Source: Pachyseris speciosa (lineage: Eukaryota; Cnidaria; Anthozoa; Scleractinia; Pachyseridae). From it: DNA of 64,000 bases. The notes below the pieces were generated by a model. It searched no databases. It was not told the origin of the DNA and saw only the letters and a program-made list of their open reading frames with translations. Location of the stretch: the NCBI GenBank assembly GCA_016490735.1, contig JAEMWC010000377.1, forward strand, positions 368,501 to 432,500. The letters run 5' to 3'. The position numbers and the translations under genes are program-made. Shown piece after piece: positions 29,082 through 39,709 of this stretch. Each line of letters opens with the position of its first letter. Positions within the stretch are counted from its first letter, which is position 1.

Positions 29082-29507
29082 ATGATACAAGATATAATCA
29101 AATACGTTAATTATCATTTCATTCAAACCAAACAACAACATTTTCACATTGATGATACCATATTGAAATCATGCCTGGTATACCAATATTTGTATTTCAA
29201 ACATTTCAAAACAATACTTCCAATAAATAATATTTTATATTTAAATGATTATGAAATAGGACTTATTGGTCCAGGTAATGGCTGCATTACAAGGTTATTT
29301 GAAAGAACGCTTGGTTGGATTGATGTGTTACAATCTCATAGTATTTTACACGATGCTTTTGGAAGATTCTATAATCGTTATTCATTAAATATGGGATATA
29401 CTTATGTAATTTTGGAGAATATTTCACCGGGATTTATGAAAAGATCTCCATTATGTGGTCGGATAACAGGATTAATTTACTGTATTTGTAAAAGAATTAT
29501 AATCTAA
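29082..29507 (+). CDS. Small protein with GPGN...HD arrangement, unrecognised
   Basis: 141 intact residues from ATG. It contains IGPGNGCITRLFERT, then a Trp-Ile-Asp and HSILHDAFGRFY. A Gly-rich loop, an Asp and a His-Asp pair in this order and spacing recall the PLA2 calcium loop and catalytic dyad of the 19781 gene, without clear sequence similarity. The C-terminus is hydrophobic (GLIYCICKRI). A second lipid-acting enzyme is one possibility. The start is preceded by tagtatATG but no TCTAAT. Confidence 0.5.
   Translation: MIQDIIKYVNYHFIQTKQQHFHIDDTILKSCLVYQYLYFKHFKTILPINNILYLNDYEIGLIGPGNGCITRLFERTLGWIDVLQSHSILHDAFGRFYNRYSLNMGYTYVILENISPGFMKRSPLCGRITGLIYCICKRIII
29503..29507 (+). promoter_or_regulatory. 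TCTAA promoter-like motif
   Basis: TCTAA overlaps the stop of the upstream gene. It is followed by 11 A/T bases and ATG at 29519. Confidence 0.5.
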
Positions 29508-29518
29508 AATAATATTAT

Positions 29519-30016
29519 ATGACAAAAAGACGTATAAGCGTTTTTAGTTTTAACCATATCTCGTTAAAACTTTCAAAAGAGCAGGTTGTTGAATTAAAGT
29601 CTTATTATAAAACTTATCATAGGAAATGTTGGGCATACAAACAAGCAATAAAAAGATTCAAAAAATGGAAAATAGCAGGAAATTCACTTTCTGTTATTTT
29701 TGCATCTGGTGGTCTCGTAAGCGCTATTGCTACATCTGGAATCAGTTTAGTTGCAATAAGTACAACAGCACTTTTAATTCAAGGTTGGATGAAACATAAA
29801 AATTTAGAATTAAAAATACAACAATGTATGTATGCATTTCAAACATACCAACATCTCTTAAACGATATAAAAAACATATTGCGTTCTGGCGACTATGATC
29901 CCAATTTATATTTGACGATGACGCAAACAGACGATTTCATTACAGATAATAGTCCGATAATTGATAAATGGTTACAAAAATACGACAAATACTTTGTTGA
30001 AGAAATTCCTAAATAA
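29519..30016 (+). CDS. Two-helix membrane protein (SLATT-like layout)
   Basis: 165 intact residues. A basic N-terminal helix (YHRKCWAYKQAIKRFKKWK) is followed by two hydrophobic segments (about residues 57-72 and 75-88: LSVIFASGGLVSAIA, ISLVAISTTALLI). A long amphipathic helix and an acidic tail follow. This helix-2TM-helix plan resembles SLATT-type two-transmembrane proteins, but no signature residue proves it. It abuts the convergent zinc-protein gene, with stop codons adjacent. Confidence 0.55.
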   Translation: MTKRRISVFSFNHISLKLSKEQVVELKSYYKTYHRKCWAYKQAIKRFKKWKIAGNSLSVIFASGGLVSAIATSGISLVAISTTALLIQGWMKHKNLELKIQQCMYAFQTYQHLLNDIKNILRSGDYDPNLYLTMTQTDDFITDNSPIIDKWLQKYDKYFVEEIPK

Positions 30017-30758
30017 TTATTTTCTATATTCAATAATATCCTTTATTTCCTTTCTTTTTTCATTAAGAATAAGTTTCCAATAATTTTCATATTCCTGAAT
30101 TGTTTTCTTATTCTTTTTTATTTCAAAATCTTCATTATAATCCATCAAGTTTAATATTTTTTTATAATGAATTCAATATTTATCATTCTTTTACGTTTAT
30201 TATTTATAATTGGCATAATGATTTCAATTTGTTGGAATATTTTTTCAATGGTAACAATGTCATTACAATTAATTTGTATATTGTATTTTTTCATAAAATC
30301 TAAAATTTTATTCTTAATATGATACTTGCGGTAATAAGTGCTTTTACGTTTAAATTTATGCTTGCTATTATGAAAATCAATATATTCAGAAATAGTTTCG
30401 TATCCATGAACTTTTCCACAATTTGAACAAATTACATTACAATTATCTTTTATAATATTCTTTTATCACAACACTGTTCTTCTTTTTTTACTCTATGTTC
30501 TGCAATTTCTTCCTCGCAAAATGGACAACTAATAAATTCATATTCCTCATCCTCTTTTAAATAATCATGAATATCACAATAACATGTGTCATCTTCTTCA
30601 ATTACTATAATATATTTTTGACCTTTCATATTATAACTATACATATTATTTTTTCCAAGACCGAGAACCATCTGGCGCGACTCAGTCTTATTTTCATTTT
30701 GGCGATTAACCTTATTGCGCTTTTCCAAGGCGCTGACATTCTTCTTCATCTCACACAT
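30017..30758 (-). pseudogene. VLTF3-like (late transcription factor) zinc protein, two frameshifts
   Basis: The start is the ATG at 30758 or 30749. The first frame has SCPFCEEEI, CC and a break near 30465. The second frame has VICSNCGKVHGYE, then STYYRKYHIKNKILDF and RMINIEFIIKK. After a second break in an A-run near 30162, a helical tail runs to 30017. Zn-binding cysteine pairs followed by a Y-x-R-x-x-H helix segment are typical of the Pox_VLTF3 family of viral late transcription factors. The assignment is by motif only. It converges with the 29519 gene. Confidence 0.5.
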
Positions 30759-31790
30759 CCTCCAATATACTATAATAATATATCTTTAAATCATTTTGTT
30801 TTTAAAAAATAACTATTGAAATTAACCGTTTCTCTTTAAATACTGACTAAAAAAAAACCGAAATCTGTTGTTATAGGAGGAATACTGCTGATTAATACCA
30901 TTTATTGCCAAAACTATTCAAATTAACTGTTTCATGGGAAATACGGTTGAAAAATACAATTATACTATAACACTAAAACTATTAAAATCAGCTGTTACTC
31001 CTATAATACGTTGAAAAATGAAATTATAAGATTTTAATAAATTGATGGATGAGAAAATAGGACTTATTCTTATCAATTTACCATTTTACCTTTCCCTAAA
31101 ATAACCATTTTATGTGCGTATAAAGGAAGAAACTGTAGAAATTAGCTGTTTCATTAAATGATTTGAAAAAAACCCTGCCCCTCTTGATCTTTTCTCTTCG
31201 AGAAAATCTCAATTCACTACCTCAAAAAAGCTTCGCTTTTTTCCCCAATGCAGGGCTTCGCTTGGTAAAATTATTTTTACTGTTTTTTGAAAAATATATA
31301 GTTTTCTATTTTTTGACTTAATTAATATTTCAGATTGTTGTTACAAATATATATACGACCATTATTCTTACAATAATGCACACGCCAAGAACCGAGTGCG
31401 TGCCGAATAAAAGCAAAGCTTTTATTCTCCCTTCTCGCTTCTGCCCACCGTGCGTGTGGTTTCGATGTTGGGATTCTCATCCCCGGCGAATGTCGAAACA
31501 ATTCATATTTTTGCAAAGCAAAAATATTGAATTCTTTCTGACCTTCACTGCCAGAATCCCACATCGACCATATATTGAAAAAACAATTGAAATTTTCAGT
31601 GAAACCATTATTTGAAAAAACAGTAAAACCATTTTTTGAAAAATGATCTCGTACCCCATGTCTTATACTACTTGCGTGTTCGTTCGTTCGTTCGTTCATG
31701 CATTCATTCATTCATTTTTTCTGTCATTTCAACTCATTCCTTGAATCCGGCTGTCCGTCGTTTCATCAACTTATTGGTTTAAACTCTTAG
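30759..31790. other. Right non-coding part of Polinton and junction with globin intron
   Basis: No gene is visible. From 30780 to 31640 the sequence is AT-rich, with palindromic words such as aaaaaagcttcgctttttt, aaagcaaagctttt and tttttgcaaagcaaaaata, possibly part of the terminal inverted repeat. The (cgtt)n/(catt)n microsatellite at 31682-31715 and the splice acceptor at 31790 belong to the host. The exact end cannot be fixed because the other terminus is outside the window. Confidence 0.45.
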
Positions 31791-31925
31791 GTAATACGCA
31801 CGGCACTGATGACATCATTAGAAGAGCTCTTCGAGTCGAAGTGGACAGTTGAAACTTCTGAAGCTTGGAACGCTTTATTTCGATTTATGTTCGAAGCAAT
31901 AAAAGCAGGCCTACATGACACTTAA
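31791..31925 (+). CDS. Globin gene C, last exon
   Basis: Acceptor ctcttag at 31784-31790, then 44 codons and TAA at 31923-31925. The exon encodes TALMTSLEELFESKW and EAWNALFRFMF, the G-H helix region. Exon length (135 nt), entry phase 0 and sequence match the last exons of the two globins at 36413 and 57277. The earlier exons are not in the window. The Polinton occupies the DNA upstream, so it appears to sit in this gene's intron or to have separated it from its 5' part. Confidence 0.85.
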   Translation, partial: VIRTALMTSLEELFESKWTVETSEAWNALFRFMFEAIKAGLHDT

Positions 31926-32786
31926 ATCTGAGACACTGAGGGACAAATTCATATGTAGTACAGTTCAACGTTCAGTCTTCCTTTGAAAGGATAAGGGCAA
32001 GGATCAAATCGACAAAGAGGAGTAATCTCAGATAGCATTGTTTGTCCAACAATGTTTTGTACAATTAACAGTAGAAAGGTTTAATGTACGCTCCTGTTTC
32101 AAGACGGTAGATCGGCTGTACGTGTATCAGTTAAGATGAAACACCAGTTGAGTCAATACAAATAGAAGCACCGGATCCTGTAGTAAAGGATCTGATCAGC
32201 ATCAAATTGTAGAAGTGAAATGAGGGAAAAACACAAATTAGCGAGCTTGTGTATAACAAAAAGGTACGAACATCTGATTGCGAAGTGAATTAATTCTGTA
32301 TCGATCGAGACGAAATCCCCGGAGAGACTGAAGCTCAAGTCACGCGTCTTTCACTAAGTAGACATGTATCTTTCGCTTTCGGCGAGAAACAAGGAAAGTC
32401 AAAACATATCTTCTGCTGGATTATTTAGGGCACTGAGATTTTTTTACGTTCTATTTTTCAATCAGTTTCCATAACATTATAGACATTCCCATTGATAAAT
32501 TCCATGCTTAAAACACTAAAAACACAAAAGAACATATTTTTCCCTAAGTACCATTTCGAAAAGTACCATTTCGTAAAGTATCATTTCGCAAAGTACCATT
32601 TCGCAAACTACCATTTCGTTTCGTTTCGTTTTGTTCCGCAAAGTACCGTAAGCCAAATTCAGCCTTGTATTCTTAGTTTATTTGTTTCTAATATGCGTTT
32701 CTTTGAAAAAATGTTTGGCGGGAAATCGTGTGCGGCCCGCCAAGCCCGTGACGTGGAACCGGAAGTCAGGTTAAGATGCTCGGTCT
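31926..32786. other. Spacer after globin C, no gene seen
   Basis: Probable 3' UTR and intergenic DNA. A short tandem ccatttcg(c/a)aaagta motif lies at 32550-32620. No supported ORF or RNA gene. Confidence 0.5.
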
Positions 32787-32939
32787 CAATCTCGTACCCA
32801 GAGTCCTGGGGGTCTTTGGTCAGCGGGTGGACGCCCGGAGAGACTCTGGGATAATGGACCGGCCATTTCCCCAGAAAATCTAATGGTAAAACAGTGGAAG
32901 CCTTTACGAGCCAGCCCAGGACTCTGGGTACGAGATTGG
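32787..32939. mobile_element. MITE, caatctcgtaccc family, copy 1
   Basis: Perfect inverted ends of 24 bases (caatctcgtacccagagtcc... against ...ggactctgggtacgagattg). No coding capacity. A second copy of the family is at 54768-54993. Confidence 0.9.
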
Positions 32940-33129
32940 TGATGCTTGTTCCAGACCACTCTGCGCACTCTTTACATGCGCCACTTCCAATAATTTTCGG
33001 AAAACCTTTCTCCGCTTATTCTTTCATTCTCAAATCAACGGGACTAGGAATAAAAATTAAGCAGACGAAATAGTCCTAAAAATGTGCCCAAAATTTAGAT
33101 CTTAAGAGCAAAGGAGGCTAGACAAGCTA

Positions 33130-33420
33130 TTCCCTGCTAGCAGAGACCTCTTTTCCTTGTATTCACCGTCTGAAAGAAAAGAGACCTATGCCATGGGTCG
33201 AACGGTCTTTGATTAAGCCGCCGTCCGCGGTCGTCTCGGGACGGAGGTTTTAAAACGCATGCTTCTTGTATTGTTTTTTATTTGATCATGGGCTAAAAGC
33301 ATCACGTGACAGTTCGGTCGCTAAGAAACCGCGGTGCATGCTCGTTTCGACCCATGGCAGAGGTCTTTTTTCTCTCCCACACGCTGAATACAAGGAAAAG
33401 AGGCCTCTGCTAGCAGGGAA
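33130..33420. mobile_element. MITE with 38-bp inverted ends (ttccctgctagcagag)
   Basis: The left arm ttccctgctagcagag...cttgtattca pairs with the right arm tgaatacaag...ctctgctagcagggaa with one mismatch. Non-coding. The short ORFs inside are chance. Confidence 0.9.
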
Positions 33421-33732
33421 TTGTAGTCATTTATTTCCTTCCACTGTAAGACCCTTTCTGGAAAGTAAAAAGGGTGTATTATGGACACTGCAATATTCCC
33501 CAATTTCGATCCCACCCCTTTATTGATTGCTCGATCATGTGAAAAGAACTTTCTTTCAACTTCTTTGTTTTTTAAGGACACTTCGCCCACTTCGAGTTGA
33601 GTCATTTCGAACCTAGGAGATAAATATGTTCTTGGTATCAGTAGCCGACAGGAAAGCGGGTAGTAATGTTAATGATTCCAGTAAAAGTATACGGATACAG
33701 AGGAGCTGGCTCCTTCTGAGAATATTTTGTTG

Positions 33733-34045
33733 GCTTTACATTTCATTTCATTTCATTTTTCCATTTATTTGCCATTAACCACATAAAAATACAAAATTTA
33801 AAAATACGAAACACAAAAAATTTATAATAACTTAAACTTAAGACAATAGACTACAAATATTTAAGGTGGTAATGACAAGAAAGCCTATATAGAAGCCGGG
33901 GGCTTATGAACTATAGGCTTCCTGACAATATACAAGGTCTGTGCAGTATTTACTACTTATTTAATATTTGCTTTGTTATTGTATCTTCAATTAGCAGATA
34001 TGCTTAAGTACTTTGACACAAAAATAAAGTTATTGTTGTTGTTGT
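33733..34045. repeat. LINE 3'-end-like fragment
   Basis: An A/T-rich block with cctatatagaagccgggggcttatgaactataggcttcc, similar in layout to the 3' UTR of LINE copy 1 near 360-420. A simple tail of aaataaagttattgttgttgttg ends it. Probably a 5'-truncated retrocopy. The orientation is not certain. Confidence 0.4.
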
Positions 34046-34240
34046 CAATTACACCTAAGATGACGGAAATTTGTCATTTTACAAACATTCACTTCATCAG
34101 TAAGAAAAAATATATTAAATCATATATTTGAACTGCGGATTGAAGAATGAATATAATTTTTATATATTCTTTCTCACACATTCATCACTCACGGGTTTAT
34201 TACGAACCAACACACTGACCAGCTCCCAGTTGGTCTCCTC

Positions 34241-34340
34241 AGGCCTCTCAGCTCAGTATGTAGAGCAAAACACTGCATTGGTATCGCAGAGGTCATGGGG
34301 TCGACTCCCGTACAAGCCTGAATTTTTTTTCAGGCTTTAT
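34241..34340 (+). mobile_element. tRNA-derived SINE-like sequence
   Basis: An A-box-like ctcagctcagtatgtagagc and a B-box-like ggggtcgactcccg are spaced as in a tRNA. They are followed by aagcctgaattttttttcaggctt, a hairpin. The clover leaf is imperfect, so this is a SINE or tRNA-like repeat and not a functional tRNA gene. Confidence 0.6.
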
Positions 34341-34757
34341 TTTCACTATTGCTTAAAGTAGAGTTCACAACTGCGATGATCATTCACCTGTTTATTAGTC
34401 AATCAGGTTTCACAAAAGTCAAGTATTAAAATTTAAGCACTCAGGTTACCTTTCAGTCTCAGTAATAGGTTTCAGCAAGACATTAAAAGACACATCAATT
34501 TCTTTTTGACACAGTTGATGTTACAGTGAAGTTTGGGTAAATCAAGTGATTGGAAAAAGTCTGCGTTCGTACATCTGCTGAGGCGCGTGAGAGAAGCTGG
34601 CATTGTGGTAAACTTGGTGGGACATGCAGTATCCATAACAGCAACAACAAAGAAATGCAAATTAACGTCATATAAAACATTTGGCCATTATTCCAATTCG
34701 TTCAAGTCACGAAGTGAAACCAAACTATCCACGATCTGAACTGCTCTTTGCTGTCTC

Positions 34758-35042
34758 TGTAATAATAATAATAATAATATTTATTTATATGGCGCAAATT
34801 CAATTATACAGTTTTCAAATGCGCCTCACATATATGAAATCAAATCAACTCTAAATAAATCAAATCAAATCAAATGTTGGTTTTTGTGGAGAGGGGAAAA
34901 CAGGAGTACCCGGAGAAAAACCTCTCGGAGCAGAGTAGAGAACCAACAAACTCAGCCCACTTATGACGCCGAGTCCGGGAATCGAACCCGGGACACTTTG
35001 GTGGAAGGCGAGCGCTCTTACCACTGCGCCAACCCTGCTCCC
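34758..35042 (-). mobile_element. tRNA-derived SINE, minus copy
   Basis: The tRNA-like head at 34970-35042 (minus: gttggcgcagtggtaagagc A box, gggttcgattcccgg B box) is followed by a conserved body with ctactctgctccgagaggtt. The tail ends in an (att)n-type microsatellite. It matches the plus copy at 35605-35900. Confidence 0.8.
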
Positions 35043-35604
35043 CCGTAGTTAAGAAAAAATGCAAACCTCCTCCAAAAACTTGAGGTACCTAATTTTAGGA
35101 TCCCTGTTACGCATGCGCAATTCTGCTTCATTGTCCCACAAATCTATGTGATATAACATTCTGAAGTCAGTGTTAAGAACGTATTTCATAAATAAAGCAT
35201 ATCTTTACAACTTGGAATCCTTGTTACATGTATTATTACATACATTATAATTATTGCTTGCAGCTTGTTCTGAGTGATCCCGAATGATCGACACGTTTTT
35301 ATCCTGAGCATGTTAAAGCTCGTACAGAAATTCCTGTTAATTCAATCTTTATTTCAATTGATGAGCAAGTTAAAGCTCATACAGAAATTCCTGTTAATTC
35401 AATCTTTATTTAAATTGATGTAAATATCTTTAGAAGTATTGTTAAGTTTGCGTAAAGCTACTTTCATGAAAGTAGTGATGTTCTTGTCCATACCAATACA
35501 ATAAAAACACACTTACATTGATAAATAATTAAATGCATTCACAACAAAACGGACTTACAACGTACAAACGAACGTAGGCAGTGTGACTTCATGCGGTGCT
35601 GAGG

Positions 35605-35863
35605 AGGATTGGCGCAGTGGTGAGAGCGCTCGCCTTCCACCAATGTGGCCCGGGTTCGATTCCCGGACTCGACGTCATAAGTGGGCTGAGTTTGTTGGTT
35701 CTCTACTCTGCTCCGAGAGGTTTTTCTCCGGGTACTCCGGTTTTCCCCTCTCCCCAAAAACCAGCAGTTGATTTGATTTATTTAGAGTTGATTTAGTCTC
35801 CCCAATTAGTAGAGCATCTGTGCTCAGCTAAACAGATTTGAGACTTAAATAAAGTGATTATTA

Positions 35864-35898
<35 letters not shown>

Positions 35899-35900
35899 GT
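35605..35900 (+). mobile_element. tRNA-derived SINE, plus copy
   Basis: Same family as the preceding SINE in opposite orientation: ttggcgcagtggtgagagcg, then gggttcgattcccgg, the same body, and a (att)n tail at 35865-35900. The two copies are about 600 bases apart. Confidence 0.8.
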
Positions 35901-36412
35901 TATTGATAAATAATTAAAGACATTCACAACAGAACAGACTTACAACGTACAAACGAACGTAGGCAGCGTGATTTCTTGCGGTGCTGAAGAGACATAGAAA
36001 GTTAAACTAAGGAACAGTGTCATGGATCTCGCGCATGTGCAGTAACGATACATCAAGTTTGTCGCCGTTATTTATCTTCGATTATCAACGCTATCCATAT
36101 GGTACGGAACAATCAAACAAAAATCTCCAAAAGAGAAATATAGCTGAGGCTTCAATTTGCATTATAAGAAATACTGGCCGAAATCAATCCTACGGACCAA
36201 ATTGAAGATGGCGGGACAGATAAAAAAATCTGTTACTCACTCGAGAGCGTCATCGCGCATGCTCGGCCGTGAGACCACTCCTTTAACATTATTCAACACA
36301 GGAGCGGCGCCCTGGAAACCAAGTTGATCAAGTCACGTGACATACCGGGCACCGCGGTTACATAAATCGCCATTCATATAGCAACTATCCTATACATTCA
36401 AATTCAAGTTCA

Positions 36413-36544
36413 TTACGACTGCAGGCCATGAATCATCTGATCTTTGACAAACTGGAACAGTCTGTTCCAGGCCTCTGCCGTCTCCTCGGTCCAGCTGGTC
36501 TTCAGCAGATCTTGAAGAGTGGACATCAGCGCGGATTGCATGGA
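36413..36544 (-). other. Globin A exon 3
   Basis: Acceptor ttttttcag. Encodes 43 residues from SMQSALMSTL to the TAA at 36413-36415, covering helices G and H. Confidence 0.9.
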
Positions 36545-39500
36545 CTGAAAAAATAAATTCAATATATTTGCGTTTTTATCTCCTGCAGGTTAATATGTTT
36601 CGATGGAGTTAAATGGAACTAGGTGCAGAGTTTACCTTCCTTTAAAAGAATCACCCTTTTCATTTTCAAACGCTAGAAAGCCATCAACTTTCAACTTTTA
36701 TTTTCTACACTGTTTACAACATTTACTCACTAGCTATATGAAGTTTTACAAAAATATAATGAAATAAAGTAGGATCAGGAAACAACTGGAAAAGGTATAT
36801 GCGCAGTAACCAGAGCAGCCGTTGGCTTTCGTGCTCGCTTTAAGGCCCTGGCAAACGAGCACACATTGTTGCTCATGATGTGCTTCCATGCTGCGCAAAC
36901 TGGTAAACATTTGTTGAGGACACAAATTTTGTGTCCGCAACAAATATTGCGCGCACGGGCAAACAGGGAAACATTTGTGTCCGCAACAGTGTGTCCTCGT
37001 TTACTAGGGCCTTTTAGAGACCATGATTTGGGATCCGAGATTGAAATAAAATTTTACTCCGTGTAAGAAGAATTGACCCGCTGTACACTTTAAAGAAGTG
37101 TTCTGTTTTCTACTCACATCAAGATATGTTGGTTTTAATGCTCGCGTTTTATGCCTCCGCCCAAGTTCGTCTAAATACGCTCCAAAACTTTCTGCATCGT
37201 CTAAAGCAGAAACCGCATTCTCTATAGCTTTCATCACCCGTTTGGCATGCCCATATAAGGCGTTTGTTTGCTCCAGCTCCGATGGAGGTACATCTTTGAA
37301 TTCTGGGAAGAGGCGCTGGTATTCTGGATTGATTTCAAAGAATCTGTCGACAATAAACAAAATGCATTTTTCTAAATTGCTTTTTCTTCAAATGAGGAGG
37401 GATAATTTGAAAGAATCCAACCAATCAGTAGTTCGCATGAGAATAATCAATTTCAGGAAACTTATCACAATACGCGTTAATACAAACTGCATAGAGTAAC
37501 GATTGTTACAAAATGCTGCAACCCTTCATACAAAATACGTGGTTGCTCCATTTATTACGGTTAAATTATAAATGCTGCAATATTCATTACAAGTGCCACA
37601 GAACACGCGTCTTTCGAAAAAAACATGGTGCCTGTAAACAATGGAACCCATGATGTTAAAAATCGGAGAACATTTAGAAATTTTAATCGAAAAACCAGCT
37701 TACTTTAGTAATTTATTCTTAGTAAAATAATATTCCGTTGTGTTCTAGAACATTCTGTGTTCTGTGTTTACATTTGTTTTATTACCTGGATACAAAACGA
37801 GAAGAACTTAGTTCGATTCAGGATTTGCTTCAGTTAAAGAGAACATTAAATATACATTATTTGCTCACTACTCGGCGATGATAAAAGTGTTAAAAATTGG
37901 CAGTAGTGTTTCACCATTTTCGGACGGTTTTTTGGGCGATTTTGTAGAGATGTCAATAGCAACAATTCTATTTTTTTTTTTTTTGTCTTTATGAAAAAAG
38001 ATTTTCTCCACAAATGTGATCAAACTGCTCCCTTTACTTTTGGTGGTTTTCCAGAATTTATTTTGGCATGAAAAGAAATATTGGTATTTGATTAGAAAAA
38101 CATTAAATAGTGGGGAGTTTCTACCCGCGTTTAGAGCGAACGGTTTTTTGGAATACTAACTAAAGCAAATGGCAGTTTATAGGGAATCGAAAGTTGTTTC
38201 AAGATGACCGAGATTCATTAAATGTGACATATCATTTGACAGGTTGACATCAATGTTTCTACCCGCGTTTAGAGCGAACGGTTTTTTGGAATACTAACTA
38301 AAGCAAATGGCAGTTTATAGGGAATCGAAAGTTGTTTCAAGATGACCGAGATTCATTAAATGTGACGTATCATTTGACAGGTTGACATCAATGTCTTCCA
38401 ACCGGCTTCAATGGATTTTCTTACAATACTAATAAAACTCTCTTGCTTAAGCGTGTGGCTTAAGAGCTGGACTATTAAATAGAAATTTCCGATGCGCAAT
38501 CTGCACGATTTTTCCTGTTTATCGATTAGTTTATCTATAAACAATTTTACCCCTCTTTTAAAAGTGCTGTAATCTAACCTTTCAAGATAACATTAGCAAA
38601 AATTTAAGTTAAGAACCATAATCATAAAAATATACATTTCCTTGAGAATGTCAGATTGAATGAAACGTGAGTTTAGGAAAACATCAGGAAACTGCTTTTT
38701 TTTTTTTAATTTATGCTTTCCTACATTAATTATAAGGAGATATTTGATATTACCATATGAAAACAAACGTATTAAATACCTCACGCCCTGGAAGTGAACA
38801 GTTATTAAAACATTGGGTGTATTTTCATCAACGTTTCTTCGCTTCGAACAAAGTAATCATCGTTTTTCCCAAAGCCATTTTGGTAGGTATGCTTCTTTTC
38901 ATGGAGATCAGCAAATGTTTAAAAACGGGCCAGCCATCATTTTCAGCCTTCAGTTTGGTCCTAAAACTGCGCTTTCTGTTTCCAAATGAGGCTCATAAAT
39001 GATTCAGAATTTTTCTGTTCATTTTTCTGCATTGGGTTGCTCTCTCTTTTTTAATTCAGTATTTTACATCTTGTATACAGGAATAACAAATATAGACTTA
39101 AATTAAGTGCATTTTGTAGTTTGTGCAACTAAGATTGTTCAAATCGGTTTTTTTTTAATTTTAATAACATTGTTTTAAAAACCGTCATGCTTGGAAATGG
39201 AAACCTTCGACCGGAAATAATTAAGACGAGTGTCTTATATCAGCCGAAATGAATTTTAATTTGAGTGTTAGGAAATGGTCCGAAAGTTTTCCAAAATATT
39301 ACCATTTCCAATACAGAATTGTATATGTTAAGTCAGCGCTCGTCAGTTTATTTCAAACACACTCTTGAATGCTAATCGCTAATAACAAGCGAAGGTCTCT
39401 ACAAATTGCAGAATTATACTAGCTAACGTTTTATGGGTTTTCTTTAACTCAACATTACAAACTCATGGTTAAATTTGAGCAGGTTATTCTATAAGCAGTA

Positions 39501-39709
39501 AAAAGGCAAAGGCAGCCTTGTGCCCAGAAATGACACAAATGACATCGAGCTTTATGTACTCACTTCAAAAAAGTTTTCTTTCCCACAGCATTTTTATGGA
39601 TCTCAACTGTCTCCCATGTTTCACGCACCAGGTACTTTTGCGCAGCAGACAGTTGAATTACAGTGATTTTGTCCTTGAAATTACGGCTTGATGAAGCTCC
39701 ACATCCCAT
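36413..39709 (-). CDS. Globin gene A (globin X-like, N-terminally acylated), three exons
   Basis: Exons at 39709-39564, 37343-37118 and 36544-36413 (167 codons plus stop), with gt-ag junctions and introns in phases 2 and 0. The protein begins MGCGASSS, a pattern for N-myristoylation at Gly2 and palmitoylation at Cys3, known for globin X. Helix B has RETWETVE. CD1 Phe lies in LFPEFKD, the distal His E7 in YGHAKRVM and the proximal His F8 in LGRRHKTRALKP. All heme-contact residues are present. It is likely a membrane-bound oxygen or redox globin. Intron 1 holds a 138-bp tandem duplication. It is divergent from globin B. Confidence 0.9.
37118..37343 (-). other. Globin A exon 2
   Basis: 226 nt between a gtcgacag acceptor and a gtgagt donor. 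It holds helices C to F with both heme-binding histidines. Exactly the same length as globin B exon 2. Confidence 0.92.
38118..38393. repeat. 138-bp tandem duplication in globin A intron 1
   Basis: Two units (38118-38255 and 38256-38393) beginning tttctacccgcgtttag. They are almost identical, apart from, for example, gacata against gacgta. No coding capacity. Confidence 0.9.
39564..39709 (-). other. Globin A exon 1
   Basis: 146 nt from the ATG at 39709-39707 to a gtgagt donor. Encodes the acylation signal and helices A-B. Confidence 0.9.

Noticed and set aside
34970..35042. Functional tRNA gene
   Set aside because: Head of a SINE with a conserved body and tail. A second copy in opposite orientation supports a repeat.
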